Assembly: GCA_013420905.1 (NCBI GenBank)
Contig: JAAXNY010000004.1
Location: forward strand, 4,774,001-4,838,000
Reading direction: 5' to 3'
From: Collybia mongolica
Taxonomy: Eukaryota > Basidiomycota > Agaricomycetes > Agaricales > Clitocybaceae
Length of the DNA: 64,000 bases
The notes beneath the pieces were generated by a model that saw only the letters and a program-made list of their open reading frames with translations, searched no databases and was not told where the DNA came from. Position numbers and translations under genes: made by a program. The stretch's first letter is position 1, and the number at the start of each line of letters is the position of its first letter. This document shows positions 45,971 to 57,851 of the stretch, in pieces.

Positions 45971-48900
45971 GGTAGTCGGGGAAAGGGCGTGGGAGACCGG
46001 GGACTCGAGAAAAAATTCGGTTTGGGGTTGGGTTGGCCCGATTGGATCTTTGATCTGGACCCTCGTGGGATAAGCGCCCATGTCCCCTTGCCCGCTAGGC
46101 ACTCCTTCTAGCTCAGAACCCTCTTTTTTTGTGTGCTTTTTTTTGCGAAGGCTACTTAGTGGTGGCGCTGTACTGCGGACGGGCGTTCCTCGCCTCGCCT
46201 TGCTGTTCTCTTGTCCACTGCCTACGACAGTCTTGGTCTATACCAGCCGCAGCGCTCATCGCCACCTCAAATCTATACCGGAACCGCAGTCCATCCATTA
46301 TCAACTTCACCTCGGGCTCTTGGAAAGGATCTTTCGGACGTCATACTCGCAGGGTCATTCAGCATATTTTAGCCTTTGACATGTTCTCAGCGCCGTGTCA
46401 ACTTAGCACCAATTTCTATTCCTAAAGTTTTTCAAACAATTCGGCTCTGTGAAGTGAGGTACGCGTCGTAGCGCATGCAACGTAAAGGCGAGGTGACCGC
46501 CCCGGATAAGTCAGACTTTGCAGGGAAGAAGTCTATTTTTATCGTTTTACCTGGATTACTTTGTTAAAGTTCTGAATTTGTCGTAAGCGTACTCACATTT
46601 GCTCATATCCTTTCACGCTGCTCAAGTTATGGTCCAGGTAACACTCATCGAATTGTAAACACGGATCCTCAATTTTCAATTCCGGGCCCAGGGTTCAAAT
46701 GGACGTTTGTGATGAAGTGTTTACCCGACGAATGTTCGCGAACAGGCACGGCCATTCTCATGATCCCGACACGGGCACCAACTTGGATGAGTCGCAGGTC
46801 ATCTTATCGCGTTTGCGTTTTACATTGGTTAGGCATATCTCGTCGACGCCCTTTCCACAATCTGGCGCTCATGTCCAGGCACGAAGGTCCTACTATTCGT
46901 TTTGTGGTTCTGGTGTCCATCTCCCAGATAAACGTCCCGACCTTCCACTCGAACTCCCGCTATTTCTGACAGGGCATAAACGCGGAATGAAGTACTGTTT
47001 GCCATGCAATAAGGCCAGGTCACTATTAGCAGGATCCATCACCAATCTCTCAATGGAAAGGCCGCATCTCCCGACCACATTAACTCCCTCGTTAATATCA
47101 CTCTTTTACGGATCGACTTCTCAAATAGAAGCGGTAATAGAGAAAGTCTGGACGACGCGGCTGTTACGTAGAACGTGCGTTTCCGACACTTCGCTTCTTC
47201 CTCACTGTTTTCATACACGCCTCTCACCAAGATATATGATGGCCACGCTCAACACGAGCTTTCCGTGGAACTCTGATCGAATCAAAGGAGCCTATCCCCC
47301 AAGGTCATTTACCTTATCTTCCACCACCCTTTAGGTTGACGTTCACATTCGTAGCGCACACCTGACTCGAATACATACTTCGTCCCTCCACCTCCCTTAG
47401 GATCATATGAAAAGACATGGTTCATGTACTGCGGAGACTCTACCACGTACGCTGCATAACATACGAGGCCTAATCTCCCAATCTCCCCTAGACACTCGTC
47501 GAACGTCAACTCATGTTTAGGCCGATCGAATTGAGAGCGAAATTAATAGAGGGCTGAGGTCCCGGCTGGGGGTGCGTGGGGCGAGGCTGAAGTGCGTTTC
47601 CTCCGTTCTGTCTTCCTTCAGGGCATAACATTTGTTCATGCCAAGGATACACTCTGCGCTACGTTCACCATCACACGGCGGCAATACAGTACGCACAGTC
47701 CATTCTTGGCCGCGCTTTTTGGCCGCAGTACGCCTTTCGCCGTGATTCCGGCCGTTAGGCATTCTCCGATCGGATTACGGGCGAGATCAATGGAGCTGAG
47801 ACGCATAGGGAGATAGTGGGGAGGTGTACCCCCTACTCATAATCCAAGGGGATCTCGGTGGCAACTCTTCTCCCATTGGACTTATACTACGGGCACATCA
47901 CGAACGCAATGGGGACCCAAAACAAAATATCCTGTCCGTATGGACCGGTGACCCCTGACTGAGTGTATCATCACAGGGGCGAAAATAGGCGCGCTACATT
48001 CTTAGTTGGTCACGAAGTTCCAGACCTCGGAGGGAACACGAGGGTACAACGTGCCTACCCTATCTGGCGCTTCAATGTTCGAAGTCTCGGGGGAAAGGTA
48101 CCTCATGGTCGGTCGCTATTACGTCTGGGTCCATTGTGTAGCACGATCTTTGTGGGGTCGCATACATTGACGGCCGTGTTTCTCGTACTGGAAGCGAAGA
48201 AATCGCATTCATACACAAGTCCGTGGCCCGTCGTCCGTTCTGGGGGTTTTTGGGTTTGATATCAATAGAAGTTATGCGCGTTACGTTCGGCTTCATACTC
48301 CGATGCATGCTTCGTGATTCTCAGCGTTTCCGGGCAGGACGTTGACCAATACGCTCGTTCCTTTGATCCCAAACTTGTGGAAGGACCGGTCGATGGTGTT
48401 ACCCACGTGCCTGTACCTGATACCGCGATCCACACTGAAGACACAGCAGGAAGTGAGCAAATTTCCACGGTCCAAATGCCGGCCAAAAGTGGGTGTAAAT
48501 GGATAGATCTTCTGCCCTGGTTACATCAGTATTTGCTCGACCCAAACTCCAAACTATTCTCTCCTTGGCATAACGTAATTTGTGACAACAAAAAGGTTAC
48601 CAGTTTGGTTGGTTAAACAACCTCATCAAAGGGTGACAAATGTTTGCCTGTTTGACAAGTGTGACTTTGGTTCAAATAATATCCTTTTATTTTGTCCAAA
48701 AATAGAGGAATTACTAAACTACTGTCAGCTTTTTGACCGAGTTAAAAAGAAAAGTTTTGGCTTATTTTTTGATTTACTAAGATCTAAGCAATTACCCGTT
48801 ATAATTTCCAACGAATATCTTACTTCCTCAGACCGGTTACAAGGCATTCGATTAAAAACATTTTCTGTGGCCTATCCCAAGTTTAAAATTTATTACTATT

Positions 48901-49860
48901 ATGGAGCACAAAAGTGAGCAAATTGTTAAACATTTAGGACACACAATGGGGAGTCAAAAAGTAACATATTTTCGATACATGATGAGATGATGAAGTTAAA
49001 GTGTCTTCGTACCATGTTATCCGACAATTGATTATTATTTTTCATGCACTCCTCCCCCATGGTAAACAACCAATGTGAACAAAATTCTGTGGGTAGGGTC
49101 ACTGTTTCAGCCTAGTGCTTGGTTGTGTAGTGTCACATTTGTGAATAAAACTGGAGGACAAGTGTTTGCGTATCAGTCACTGACTAATGCAACGGTAATG
49201 AGAACTTAGCTTAACAGTGATTTTTAAGAATCACAGATCTTATTATGCAGCTAGTAAGCAATCAGACAGGTCGCTTCGAACCTGATATCAAAATCAAAAG
49301 GTCAGACATGATATCTTGTCGTTGAAAGAAAGAAGAGACGAGGTGGGCGTACATTGTACAAGTGATTGTGTGCCAGCAGCAGTAAATGAGATATTCCATT
49401 CTGATGTTCTGTCACATGTGCGACCTGACGGACAACCTTTGTGAGTCGTATGTTTCAGGGTAGCGAAGGGAGGAAGACCGACCCATGAGTACCGGAAGCT
49501 GAACTGAGCAACGCTGGCTGCTTCCCGCTTTAGGCGGGCAGAGTCAGAAATTTGTTAAATGACCTGGGACATGTGCGCGAAGTCTTGTGAGAATCTTTAT
49601 CCCTTGTCACCGTAACAATGAAATTACACACTCTCCATGATAACTGAAGCAACGTGGTGTTCAAATTTCAAATTTGGCCTCATAAAAGAAGCCCGGTGAA
49701 GCCCTCCGGGGTCTGACAGGGTCCGATGAAAGAAATCGCAAGGCTAGAGGGTCCGAAAAATAAGCTTCGAGGTCCTGTCATTAGACTATTTGACTCGAAG
49801 TCGTACTGGGGCCGATCTCAGGTCTCGAATAGAATGAATAGTCACTATATAGATATAATT
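45971..49860. other. Long region without a nameable gene
   Basis: Frames of 211 aa (46699-47334, plus), 66 aa (47309-47509, minus) and 111 aa (48582-48917, plus, AT-rich) exist, but none shows a known domain or a consistent multi-exon structure. The part from about 48560 to 49100 is AT-rich. Degraded genes or repeats are possible. Confidence 0.4.
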
Positions 49861-50622
49861 TTAACTACAATGTGGAGCAGGAACAAAAAAGAGCCCATCA
49901 AAATACTGTCCAGTGAACTGTTCCTCGTCACACTTTGGCAAGCTGATTCCTCCACATACTGCCTCCACCCTATCAATAAGGCCATTCAGTAAGGGGGATT
50001 CAACTGGAGGTATATCAGTGAGCGTCCGGCAATAAGGGCACATATGTGTAAATATCCCTCTAACATAATGCACTTTGTGTCTCTCTCCAAGGAACTCAAG
50101 TAAAACACCGAGTTCTTTATAGTTTGTCGGGGGTTCTTGAGGTGCATTTTCCATGAAAGTCAAGCTTTTCAGCTTCTCGCGTATATGATGCCGGAAGTTT
50201 GTGCGAAGGCAAGAGCTGCAGAATGAATGCCCACAATGGAGACTATATCACCCTTGTCAGCATTGTACCGGCTTCAAGATATGACTTACGCAAATGGTCT
50301 TCTCATTGACAAATAACATATGCTGCACTGAGTTGCGTCATCCAACACTTGTTTTAACTGTAGATATATACAATATAGAGTAACACATTATTGGACCAGT
50401 CAATTAGGACGTACCCTTGATAAACCAGCCATAGGCATAAGTGGGCGAAGGCCCTTAAAGGATAACATTTTTATCAAAAACAAGCAACAAAGTTTCGCAT
50501 TTGATGTGACTCACTTGTTCAGGGGATTCAAAACATTCTCGCTGTATCTCTTCACCCTCTTCACCGTTCGGGGGTGCACCAGTTATTGCCGTGTCATCAC
50601 AAGATCTTTCTCTATCCGCCAT
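49861..50622 (-). CDS. RING-finger protein, local family (copy 1)
   Basis: The closed four-exon model (50622-50515, 50453-50415, 50357-50290, 50242-49861) gives 198 aa. The RING is split by an intron: C-S-I-C...MRRPFA in the 68-nt third exon, then LHCGHSFCSSCLR and, after a spacer of about 50 residues, MCPYCR. The long insert between the Cys-His core and the last CPxC is typical of this local family. The tail contains TLTDIPPVESPLLN and ends FDGLFFVP, also shared. RING proteins are usually E3 ubiquitin ligases; the substrate is unknown. Confidence 0.85.
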
Positions 50623-51582
50623 GTTGACTCCAATGAGAACAAACCCGTTGTTTGCAAAGCTTGCGCGTTGTTTATGACCGGAGCCTAATGCTGATAGCCA
50701 GCACGAGAGGTAGTTTGAGGGGGAGTCCGTAATTGGCAGTTTGGTGCATGAATGGAGTCGCAGTTATGTAACCGACGAAGAGCGCGCATATGTGACCACG
50801 AGATATGAAGGACAAAGAACCTGGAACGATTGTTGATCCCCATTCCCTAGATCTTGCCAGAGTCCATTCAAAACCCACCAATAAGTGAACAGAGACAAAG
50901 GGCGTTGTTGTACCAAGGTAACTTTCATCTATGACAAACACGCATCCTTCCATGATTGAGGAGGGCTCAAATTGAGTCAGTAAGGGTTCGTAGTTAATAA
51001 ATGAAGAACATTGGACTGACGAAGCTGAGTGCTGGACCTGAGCATGAGGCCAAGAAACACAAACAAGCGGGGTCCAAAACCAGGCCGAGTCATGAGACGA
51101 AAACAAAGAATGAAGCCAATGTTTACCAGGCCGAGTTTGAAAGGTATGTGGCGAATAGAATGGTCAGTTGTGCATGTGACCTTTTTTTTGAGTTCCTGAT
51201 CTTTCCTGATTCGGGTTCGCACAAACCCAAGACTTACTTGCATTAGCAATCTATTATTCGAGCCTCAGAGCCATGATGAACGGTACAGATTGAATAGGTA
51301 TGTCCAACATATACTGAGTTATAGGATCTTGAGGCCCGAGGCCTTAAATTTGAGATGTCCCACAGCTCATATTGAACTACAACGAACTCAGGGTAAGCCA
51401 TTTGAATTACTTGACTTTTATTTCACCCGAATATTTTCCGCATCTTTGTTACAGTAACAATGGCTGTCTACGCCCTTACTCTGTAGAACATAGCACTCTT
51501 TGTCACTCCAACCCTTGGGATTCAGCACATATAAATATTATGACTATGAGCAACGAACCTCTATCTCTTCATATTAGGATCT
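50623..51582. other. Intergenic between divergent RING genes
   Basis: No gene supported. Opposite-strand frames at 50672-51249 overlap and look non-coding. Confidence 0.45.
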
Positions 51583-52791
51583 ATGCCTCGTGCTAGCACT
51601 ACTCGCGAACGCCCAACTATTACGCCCTTCCCGGCCCATTGCAGAAGGGCCAGTATCACACCTCCTACATCAGTGTCTCCTCGCCGTAACCCCTTACGAT
51701 CGGTTAGGTGTAAAGCAGAACGTCAGAGGCGCTCTACACCTCAGGCCATAGCTCCCGTTGACGAAACCATAGTCGAACATTCCAACACATTTGCAGTCGC
51801 TCAAACTGCACCCACCACTGTCGATAATACCGTTGTCGCATCCTCTCGCATTGTGGTTCCCATCATTGATGATGTCATTCCTGGGCATTCCAGCACCACA
51901 TTCGACGATCCGACCGTCGATGATTTTGTCATCAATGGCCCTGCTATCGAGAATCCCGGAACGACTATGGACCTTGTAGCCAGTTCCAACAATCCAATTG
52001 GTGATAATACCATGGTATTGGACAACCTGGGAGGTGTTGCGGGATCTGGAAATGTTCAAGTAAGGTCGCTATTTTTTTTTTCCAACTCTAACTCATAAAT
52101 CTGGGAATCTAAAGGGCTCTAACAGTATATTAACATCTACCCTCGCTCCTCTCCCGGATTTGGAAAGAGATCTGGAGGATGTATGTAATAACCTCATATC
52201 ACCCTTGACCGCAACTTACATGTATACTTCTATAGCTGAAAACACATATTCACCAAGTGACCAGATGCACACTGTGTAATTTATTCATGCGCAGGCCATT
52301 CGTGTAAGAGTATATAAATATATCTGTCACTGTGTGCTTCACTAAAAGCGTCCCGGACATCTTCATCTAGCCTGACTTGTGGGCACTCTTTTTGCGCACC
52401 ATGCCTTCGCACCTACTTCCAGACTTCCCTTCGTGAAAAACTAGCCAATCTACATTACCTTCCCAGGCACTCTATTCTATACGATTACCAAAGAGCTCCA
52501 ACCAGCCATCAGCAACACAACTACCTTGCGACAGTCCTTCTTCGGCATTCCACCCCGCCAGAATCAGTCTTCACCTACCACTGCCCCACACGTGGCTCAA
52601 CTTGCTCTGCAGCTATCACCCTCCCGCCAGTGGAGTCATTGGCAATGAAGGACCTCATTGAAGCTGCCGATCACGTAATCTCGGAAAACCAAGCTGCAGG
52701 TGCTCAACGCCAATTCTGTGAGGAACAGGGGGTTGTTACGCTTGGCTATTTCAATGGTCTTTTCTATCTCCCATTTAGGAGGTATACTTAA
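51583..52791 (+). CDS. RING-finger protein, local family (copy 2), altered last metal pair
   Basis: The closed four-exon model (51583-52059, 52115-52180, 52236-52303, 52371-52791) gives 343 aa. A long Ser/Thr/Pro/Val-rich N-terminus starts MPRASTTRERP. The 68-nt exon encodes CTLCNLFMRRPF and the next begins LTCGHSFCAPCLR. Where sisters have CPxCR, this copy reads C-P-T-R-G-S-T-C, so the last two zinc ligands are further apart and folding may be affected. The tail TLPPVE...FNGLFYLP is kept. Its 3' flank is repeated downstream at 55442-55565. Confidence 0.82.
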
Positions 52792-52910
52792 ACCCGAACG
52801 CCAAGTACTCGCCCTTTATTTTTACACAAATTTGTCACTCTCACGAATACCCGGTACTTATGCACATACATATGTAGTATATATAATACCTCGCACAAAG
52901 CAGCGTTTTG
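52785..52910 (+). repeat. 3' flank shared with the deleted RING copy
   Basis: About 120 bases starting GGTATACTTAAACCC match 55443-55565 with scattered differences, covering the stop codon and the 3' untranslated region. Confidence 0.8.
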
Positions 52911-53056
52911 GTCACTATAAAAGATAGCTCACATTAATGGCCCGATAGCTTCCGATACCTTGGTTTCCTTTTTTCAACTTGTATATCTACACCATGCATC
53001 ATACGTTATCTTCTGAAAGAAAATCTACAGTAAACCTGTCTCCCATCAGCCATATG

Positions 53057-53664
53057 TCAAAGGAAGACATCGCGCTCAAGCGCAGGATGGTCGACGAGCA
53101 TGTTTTCAATCCCATATGATAAGCGATCTAACAACTCAGATGCGAAGGGTGTGGTGCGTTCAAGGGCCATTGAGCACACAGGACAAACGAAATCTCCCAT
53201 CTCTTTCCAGAGTTTACTAATACATCGAATGTAACACGCGTGCAGACACACTGGGAATCTAGAAACAGTATATATATGAATGAAATTTCACAAAGCTGGA
53301 ATAGCGTACATTCGAAGACGTCGAGGAGATCTACCACAATGCCGACACCACCTGTGTTTGTTCAGTATTTGGACAATCTAACCCGATGATCCTCTAAATT
53401 AGCAGCGGGGCCATATGAAGCACATATTCAGCCACATACCTCATCAAGAGATATCTGTTTCCTCTTCCTCTCTTCGATGATCTCCTTCGCTTTATTCCTT
53501 TCAATTACTAAGAGGTTTTCCAACTGAACGATTTTCTAGAAGGTTACACATCAGGTGAATTTACTTTTTGGACAGTTGTAGTTGGCGCGTACCGCCTCTT
53601 TGTTGGCAAGGCTTTTTCGTAAAGCTGTGACCCTTGCGCTTCCGTTGTTGTCCTGAATCACCAT
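53057..53664 (-). pseudogene. Coiled-coil RING-like gene, probably broken
   Basis: Exon 1 (53664-53593, 24 codons from an ATG) and exon 2 (53535-53440, 32 codons) join in frame and encode a charged helix (VQLENLLVIERNKAKEIIEE). Downstream, ELLD-type sequence (VDLLDVFEC) and a C-x-H-x2-C-x2-C block with CPVC form most of a RING. The third exon is out of phase with the second, and the first RING pair reads C-x5-C instead of C-x2-C. The family is common in Agaricomycetes, but this copy seems degenerate unless a different splice restores it. Confidence 0.45.
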
Positions 53665-54011
53665 GGTCAATGAGTGGAAATTGTATATAGTCGTCCGAAA
53701 AATAGGGAAACATCAGAGTCTTTTCCGAACTCGTTGTTTGGTGAATACATCGAATTAAAGAGGTGATTCAAAGTCACTGGGTCACCCGGGCTCTCACTTC
53801 TTATAGATCTGCGTAAATACCTACCACTACCAAGTACATCGTCAATTTATCCTATTTCAGTTGTGAATAGGCTATGATGCGGCTGGAAGATGACCCTTAT
53901 TATATCAATCAGCCCTCGCAGGGTCAGACAAATTGCATTCCTTTGAAAATCGGTCTCGGCGCGATGAATACTGAGTGCTAAACATAAGGTACTCACTGAT
54001 CCGATGCGGAG
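53665..54011. other. Intergenic
   Basis: Nothing supported between the coiled-coil gene and the HMG-box gene. Confidence 0.45.
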
Positions 54012-54299
54012 TCAGAGTTTTGTCTTCAAAGAACCCTTGCTGCACCGGGCATGATATTGGTAATCTGGATGAGCCTGCCGATGCTGTCTTCTCTCTTCAA
54101 TTGCCTGCTGTATGAACGGCGCCTTTTCTTCAGGGGTAAGAGATTTCCATCGAGCGCCGGCTGCGCGGCTCAGGGCAGCCTGAGAGGTAAATCGGGAGCC
54201 ACCCGTTTTGTTTTCAAGGTAGGTGGTTGCCCTGAAGATGAAGAATGCGTTCCGTGGCCTCTTTATTCTGTGTTTCCGATCATTTCGGGAATGACCCAT
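54012..54299 (-). CDS. HMG-box DNA-binding protein (MATA_HMG-like)
   Basis: A single open frame gives 95 aa. The HMG box spans residues of about 12-80, with IKRPRNAFFIFRATTYLE in helix 1, an AAGARWKSLTPEEKAPF turn and helix 2-3, and a terminal P-D-Y-Q-Y. The K-R-P-x-N-A-F start is that of sequence-specific HMG proteins (SOX and fungal mating-type/Ste11 type), which bend DNA as transcription factors. The protein is little more than the box itself, so a spliced extension on either side is possible. No pheromone, receptor or homeodomain gene is nearby, so a mating-type role cannot be claimed. Confidence 0.8.
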   Translation of the reverse strand: MGHSRNDRKHRIKRPRNAFFIFRATTYLENKTGGSRFTSQAALSRAAGARWKSLTPEEKAPFIQQAIEERRQHRQAHPDYQYHARCSKGSLKTKL

Positions 54300-54900
54300 G
54301 ACGACGTTCGGCGATGATTCAGAAGCGCGACTGGAGCCTACGAGGATTTAGCGAGCCGCTACCATTAAGAAACCGAGGGGAGCTAACCTGTAGTGGCGGC
54401 GCGCGCGATGGTTTTTTTCATGATTAGAGAGGTTAGGTAGTATAAGTGAAATACTAAGAAAAGTAGTTCAGTGGTGTTCAAGAGAATGGCGAGCATGGTG
54501 CACATTTAAGTAGTCCCTCTCTTTCTTCCCAGCGCTGCCCAACACAGTCGGCCCGATTGTTTGAGTCCTAGAAAGAATCCTTTGGCAAGGGCCTTGCACG
54601 GTAGCTATTGGTCATGACGGCGGCGTAACAATATGAATATCGCTTATTAGCACAAAGCAAGACTCAGACACGACACACCTATCCCTTCACTCTTCACATC
54701 CTTCACTCTTCACATTTTCCCCGTGGGGAAAGATGTGATACGTTCAACGTTTGAAAGGAGTAGTCATTTTGACTGAGACGGGCCTGCAACCTTCAAATTG
54801 CAGGCTCTCTGATGCTTTGAATGAAGGCAATTTTCTGCCGTGGATTGCACAATATATACACTGGACCATCCCCCCCCTGCCCCACCTAGTATTGCCCACA
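54300..54900. other. Intergenic
   Basis: No gene supported. A TATATA at about 54852 lies 50 bases before the ATG of the next RING copy. Confidence 0.45.
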
Positions 54901-55452
54901 ATGCTTCCCAGCGCCAGCACTTCCAAGTCCCAACGGGCTCGTCGTTCCGGAAGCCGCCCCAACCAGGAACTGACCAGCAGCCACCATAATGGCTCCAAGC
55001 AGCTCAAGAAAGCTTTGGGAAAGCTTAACTGTGTTCGCTAACTCTCTTGTTTCGTGTACCATTCATCACTAACACTCACCTAGACGAACTCTCTTTTAGG
55101 AAAAAAATCTCGAAAATTCAAACAGACAACATCAACCTGTTATCAACAATTCTCCCCATAACACAACAACTTGAGAGTGTGCGTTGAGAATGCGTATTGC
55201 CTCCTTTAACTAATTGCCGCACATAGATTCGAAAGGTTTCCAAAACATTACTGTCCTGCCCGTCATGCACAAAAACCATGTACCAACCATTCACGTCAGC
55301 CAGCACTCATCTCGAAAGCATTTCTTGATTTACTGACCTTTTCAACAGTTTAGAGTGTGGTCAATCTTTCTGTGGCCAATGTTTAAGAGACCACTTTTGG
55401 TCTATTCTTCGTCACAGACTTAATACGATGAAGTACTTGCCCAGGTATACTT
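54901..55452 (+). pseudogene. RING-finger gene, local family (copy 3), internally deleted
   Basis: The start MLPSASTSKSQRARRSGSR carries the family's basic RRS-x-R motif. A 68-nt-type exon near 55228-55297 encodes C-P-S-C...MYQPFT, followed after an intron by LECGQSFCGQCLRDHF. The metal-binding His of C-G-H is replaced by Gln. After MKYLPR the frame jumps straight to the last codons Y-T-stop of the family, so the whole segment carrying the last CPxC pair is gone. It is unlikely to fold as a RING. The exon between the N-terminus and the 68-nt exon was not found. Confidence 0.65.
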
Positions 55453-55565
55453 AAACCCAAACGCCAAGTACTCGCCCGTTATACTTACACAATTCTGTCA
55501 CTCTCCTGAATACCTCAAACCCATGTATGTATGTAGTATTATATAATACCTCGTACAAACCTGTG
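55442..55565 (+). repeat. 3' flank repeated from the RING gene at 51583
   Basis: Matches 52785-52910 from the stop codon outward, including ACGCCAAGTACTCGCCC and the TATATAATACCTCG segment. Confidence 0.8.
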
Positions 55566-55839
55566 CACACCACCATGAAAAAAAAAATCAAATCCTGTGA
55601 ATTCCCATACTAGAAACCACCAGCCCTGTATCTGAGTCGAACGGAAGCCCGACGCAGGTGACCGAGAGGGTGTCATCTTTTGATGAGCGGGTCAATGCGA
55701 CTCCAGTGAGACTAACACATCAGCTGGCGCAATTGAGTGATGGGCACACCTCCACGTGTTTTCTTTGTTGAACCCATTCTCGAATTCCTAGTCTTGACTG
55801 CGCCCACGCAAACCCCTGAAGCCTGATCCATTTTCGACC

Positions 55840-56983
55840 ATGGCCTTCTCAACTAATCATAGTTATCACGCAAGCAGCCCCACGCGAGCCCAGGTCAGAA
55901 CCGCCAAGATTGCAATCCACTGGGGCCATCTTCCAACCAGACTTAACATCCCTGGAGCCACAGAACTGGAGGTTCTGGATGCATCGGTGGCAGTGGCCAG
56001 GAATGTAGTGAGGTATGTTCGCTGTTGCAAAATCATCCTAGAACGAATCGTTCACTTAAATCATGATATCTAACAGCCACCCCAATTGCCTAACAAATTG
56101 GACGCACGGCGTTGGAACAGTGAATATAGCCTCACTAGTAGGAAACAATTTGTGCTCATCCTCCAAGGGTGGCATAGTCAAATTCAAAAGCCTCAGTGAC
56201 AACCAAGTTGAACAACCTGTGGCGACGATGGATCATGCTACATCTTCGCCAGAGGAGGAAAACAACTCTTCCCGAGTTGAAGATGTTAATATAGTGAGTA
56301 TCTATATACGTGCGCAAGGCTACAGCAGTACCCACACACATGCATGATCCACCAGCCGCACAACGCAAGCGATCCAGGCACAAACGAACGAAAGTCATCC
56401 ACATCTCCTATCCCACATATTGCCACTGTACATGTATTTCTCTATCTTTGAATCGTCGTATACTATACTTATGCCTTGAACGGTTCAGTTGGAAGAAGAG
56501 GTGGTGGCACCCAATCACTATGCCACATCTTCTGTGAACCTCCACTCTGAAGAGGAACCTGCCCCGATGGTCAACAAGGCAAAATTTCACCCAATCCTGC
56601 CATCCCTCTGTCTGACTGTCTATTAGATTTGGAAACGAGAATCGAAGAAATATTGGAATGCGGAAGGTGAAACCACCTGGTTTGGCTCAGCTTCTGGCCA
56701 TGAGCGACGAACCCTTCCAATTGCGGCGTCGTTACCGGGGCTCTGTGCGGGCGATATCTTTATTCACACTGTCATGGTCAACGAGGAGAAACCTTACCAT
56801 CAACTTTGGCTACGTGGTGACGTATCCTGGCAACCTGTTATTGAAGGGCATCAGATTTCCGATATTAGTGGGAAAACGAGGATCCTCGTCGTCAACTCAG
56901 ACCATGAGCCTTCATGGGTCCTCAGGAGCACCGCACAGAGGAACTACAACCCAAAGAAAAAAACACGTACAAGCAAAAGGTAG
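55840..56983 (+). CDS. Unknown protein, 275 aa
   Basis: The closed four-exon model (55840-56012, 56077-56293, 56489-56569, 56627-56983) supports a real gene, but I do not recognise the family. The middle part is acidic and Ser-rich (TSSPEEENNSS, LEEEVVAPN). The C-terminal 119 residues look like a folded domain with alternating hydrophobic strands (GDIFIHTVMV, YHQLWLRGDVSW, KTRILVVNSD) and end in a basic K-K-K-T-R-T-S-K-R tail that could act as a nuclear signal. There is no signal peptide or membrane span. It stands between two RING copies on the same strand. Confidence 0.6.
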
Positions 56984-57851
56984 CTTACCTGCTTTATGCG
57001 CTACCTGAACCGTCTTGCAAATATTAAATCATGACCTATCATTCGACGGAGGTCGTTATTAGTCCGGTGAGGAACAGAATAGTTGGAGCAGTGGAATGAT
57101 ATGAATATCAACATTCAATACACTTCGTGCACGTAAGAGTGTCGCATTGACGAGAAGCCCAAAGGGCAGGGCAAAGGTATTGGGGTTGATGAGAGCCATC
57201 CATGGGGTTAAACTTGCTATCCGTTTTGGTTGGCATACTGTTATATCCTGCGAAATATCTGGCGAAGGACAACCACAAAAAAAAAACGCGCCCCGGCATA
57301 AGTGTGATCACCCCTGCATACTCCTGTGTTTTCCACAAATCATAGACGAGACGGAGACTTCCAACTTTTATAAGTGTGTCCGGCACCCCGAAAACCTTGG
57401 GAGACGTTGACAAAGAACCGAGTTTAAACCATGGCGGCAAGGGTAGAGGGTCCGTCGGACCCGCTCTTAACAGCTGCAGCGCCAGAATCTAAGTAAAAAA
57501 TTAATTCGATGTCATGGACCTAACTACAACACAGCACCGGGAGTTTTATTCAGATCCTGTCTCTACCTATGAGGTTCGGAGGCGCGGGGGGTTATAATTA
57601 TTGTTTGATTTCATAGATATATCACACAAAAATGGAACTTTGACCCATACCTTCCAACCTGCTCTGCACCTGTACGGCTGTCAAACCTCAACCCTTGCTT
57701 TGCATGAGTCACCTTTGGTGGTTTCTGCATCACATTCATCTCATCGGACATTTCTACCCCATCGTTGTCATCTCGAATTCACTTGAACAGGAAGAGAGGT
57801 CTTTTTAATCCGCCTGAAATTATGCTTTCTGTAAGTGTTTCAATGTACTCA
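56984..57851. other. Intergenic
   Basis: Opposite frames of 87-110 aa at 57108-57440 overlap each other and show no domain. Nothing is supported. Confidence 0.4.

Noticed and set aside
46699..47334. 211-aa plus-strand frame
   Set aside because: No domain and irregular composition. Minus-strand frames of similar quality overlap it, so neither strand can be preferred.
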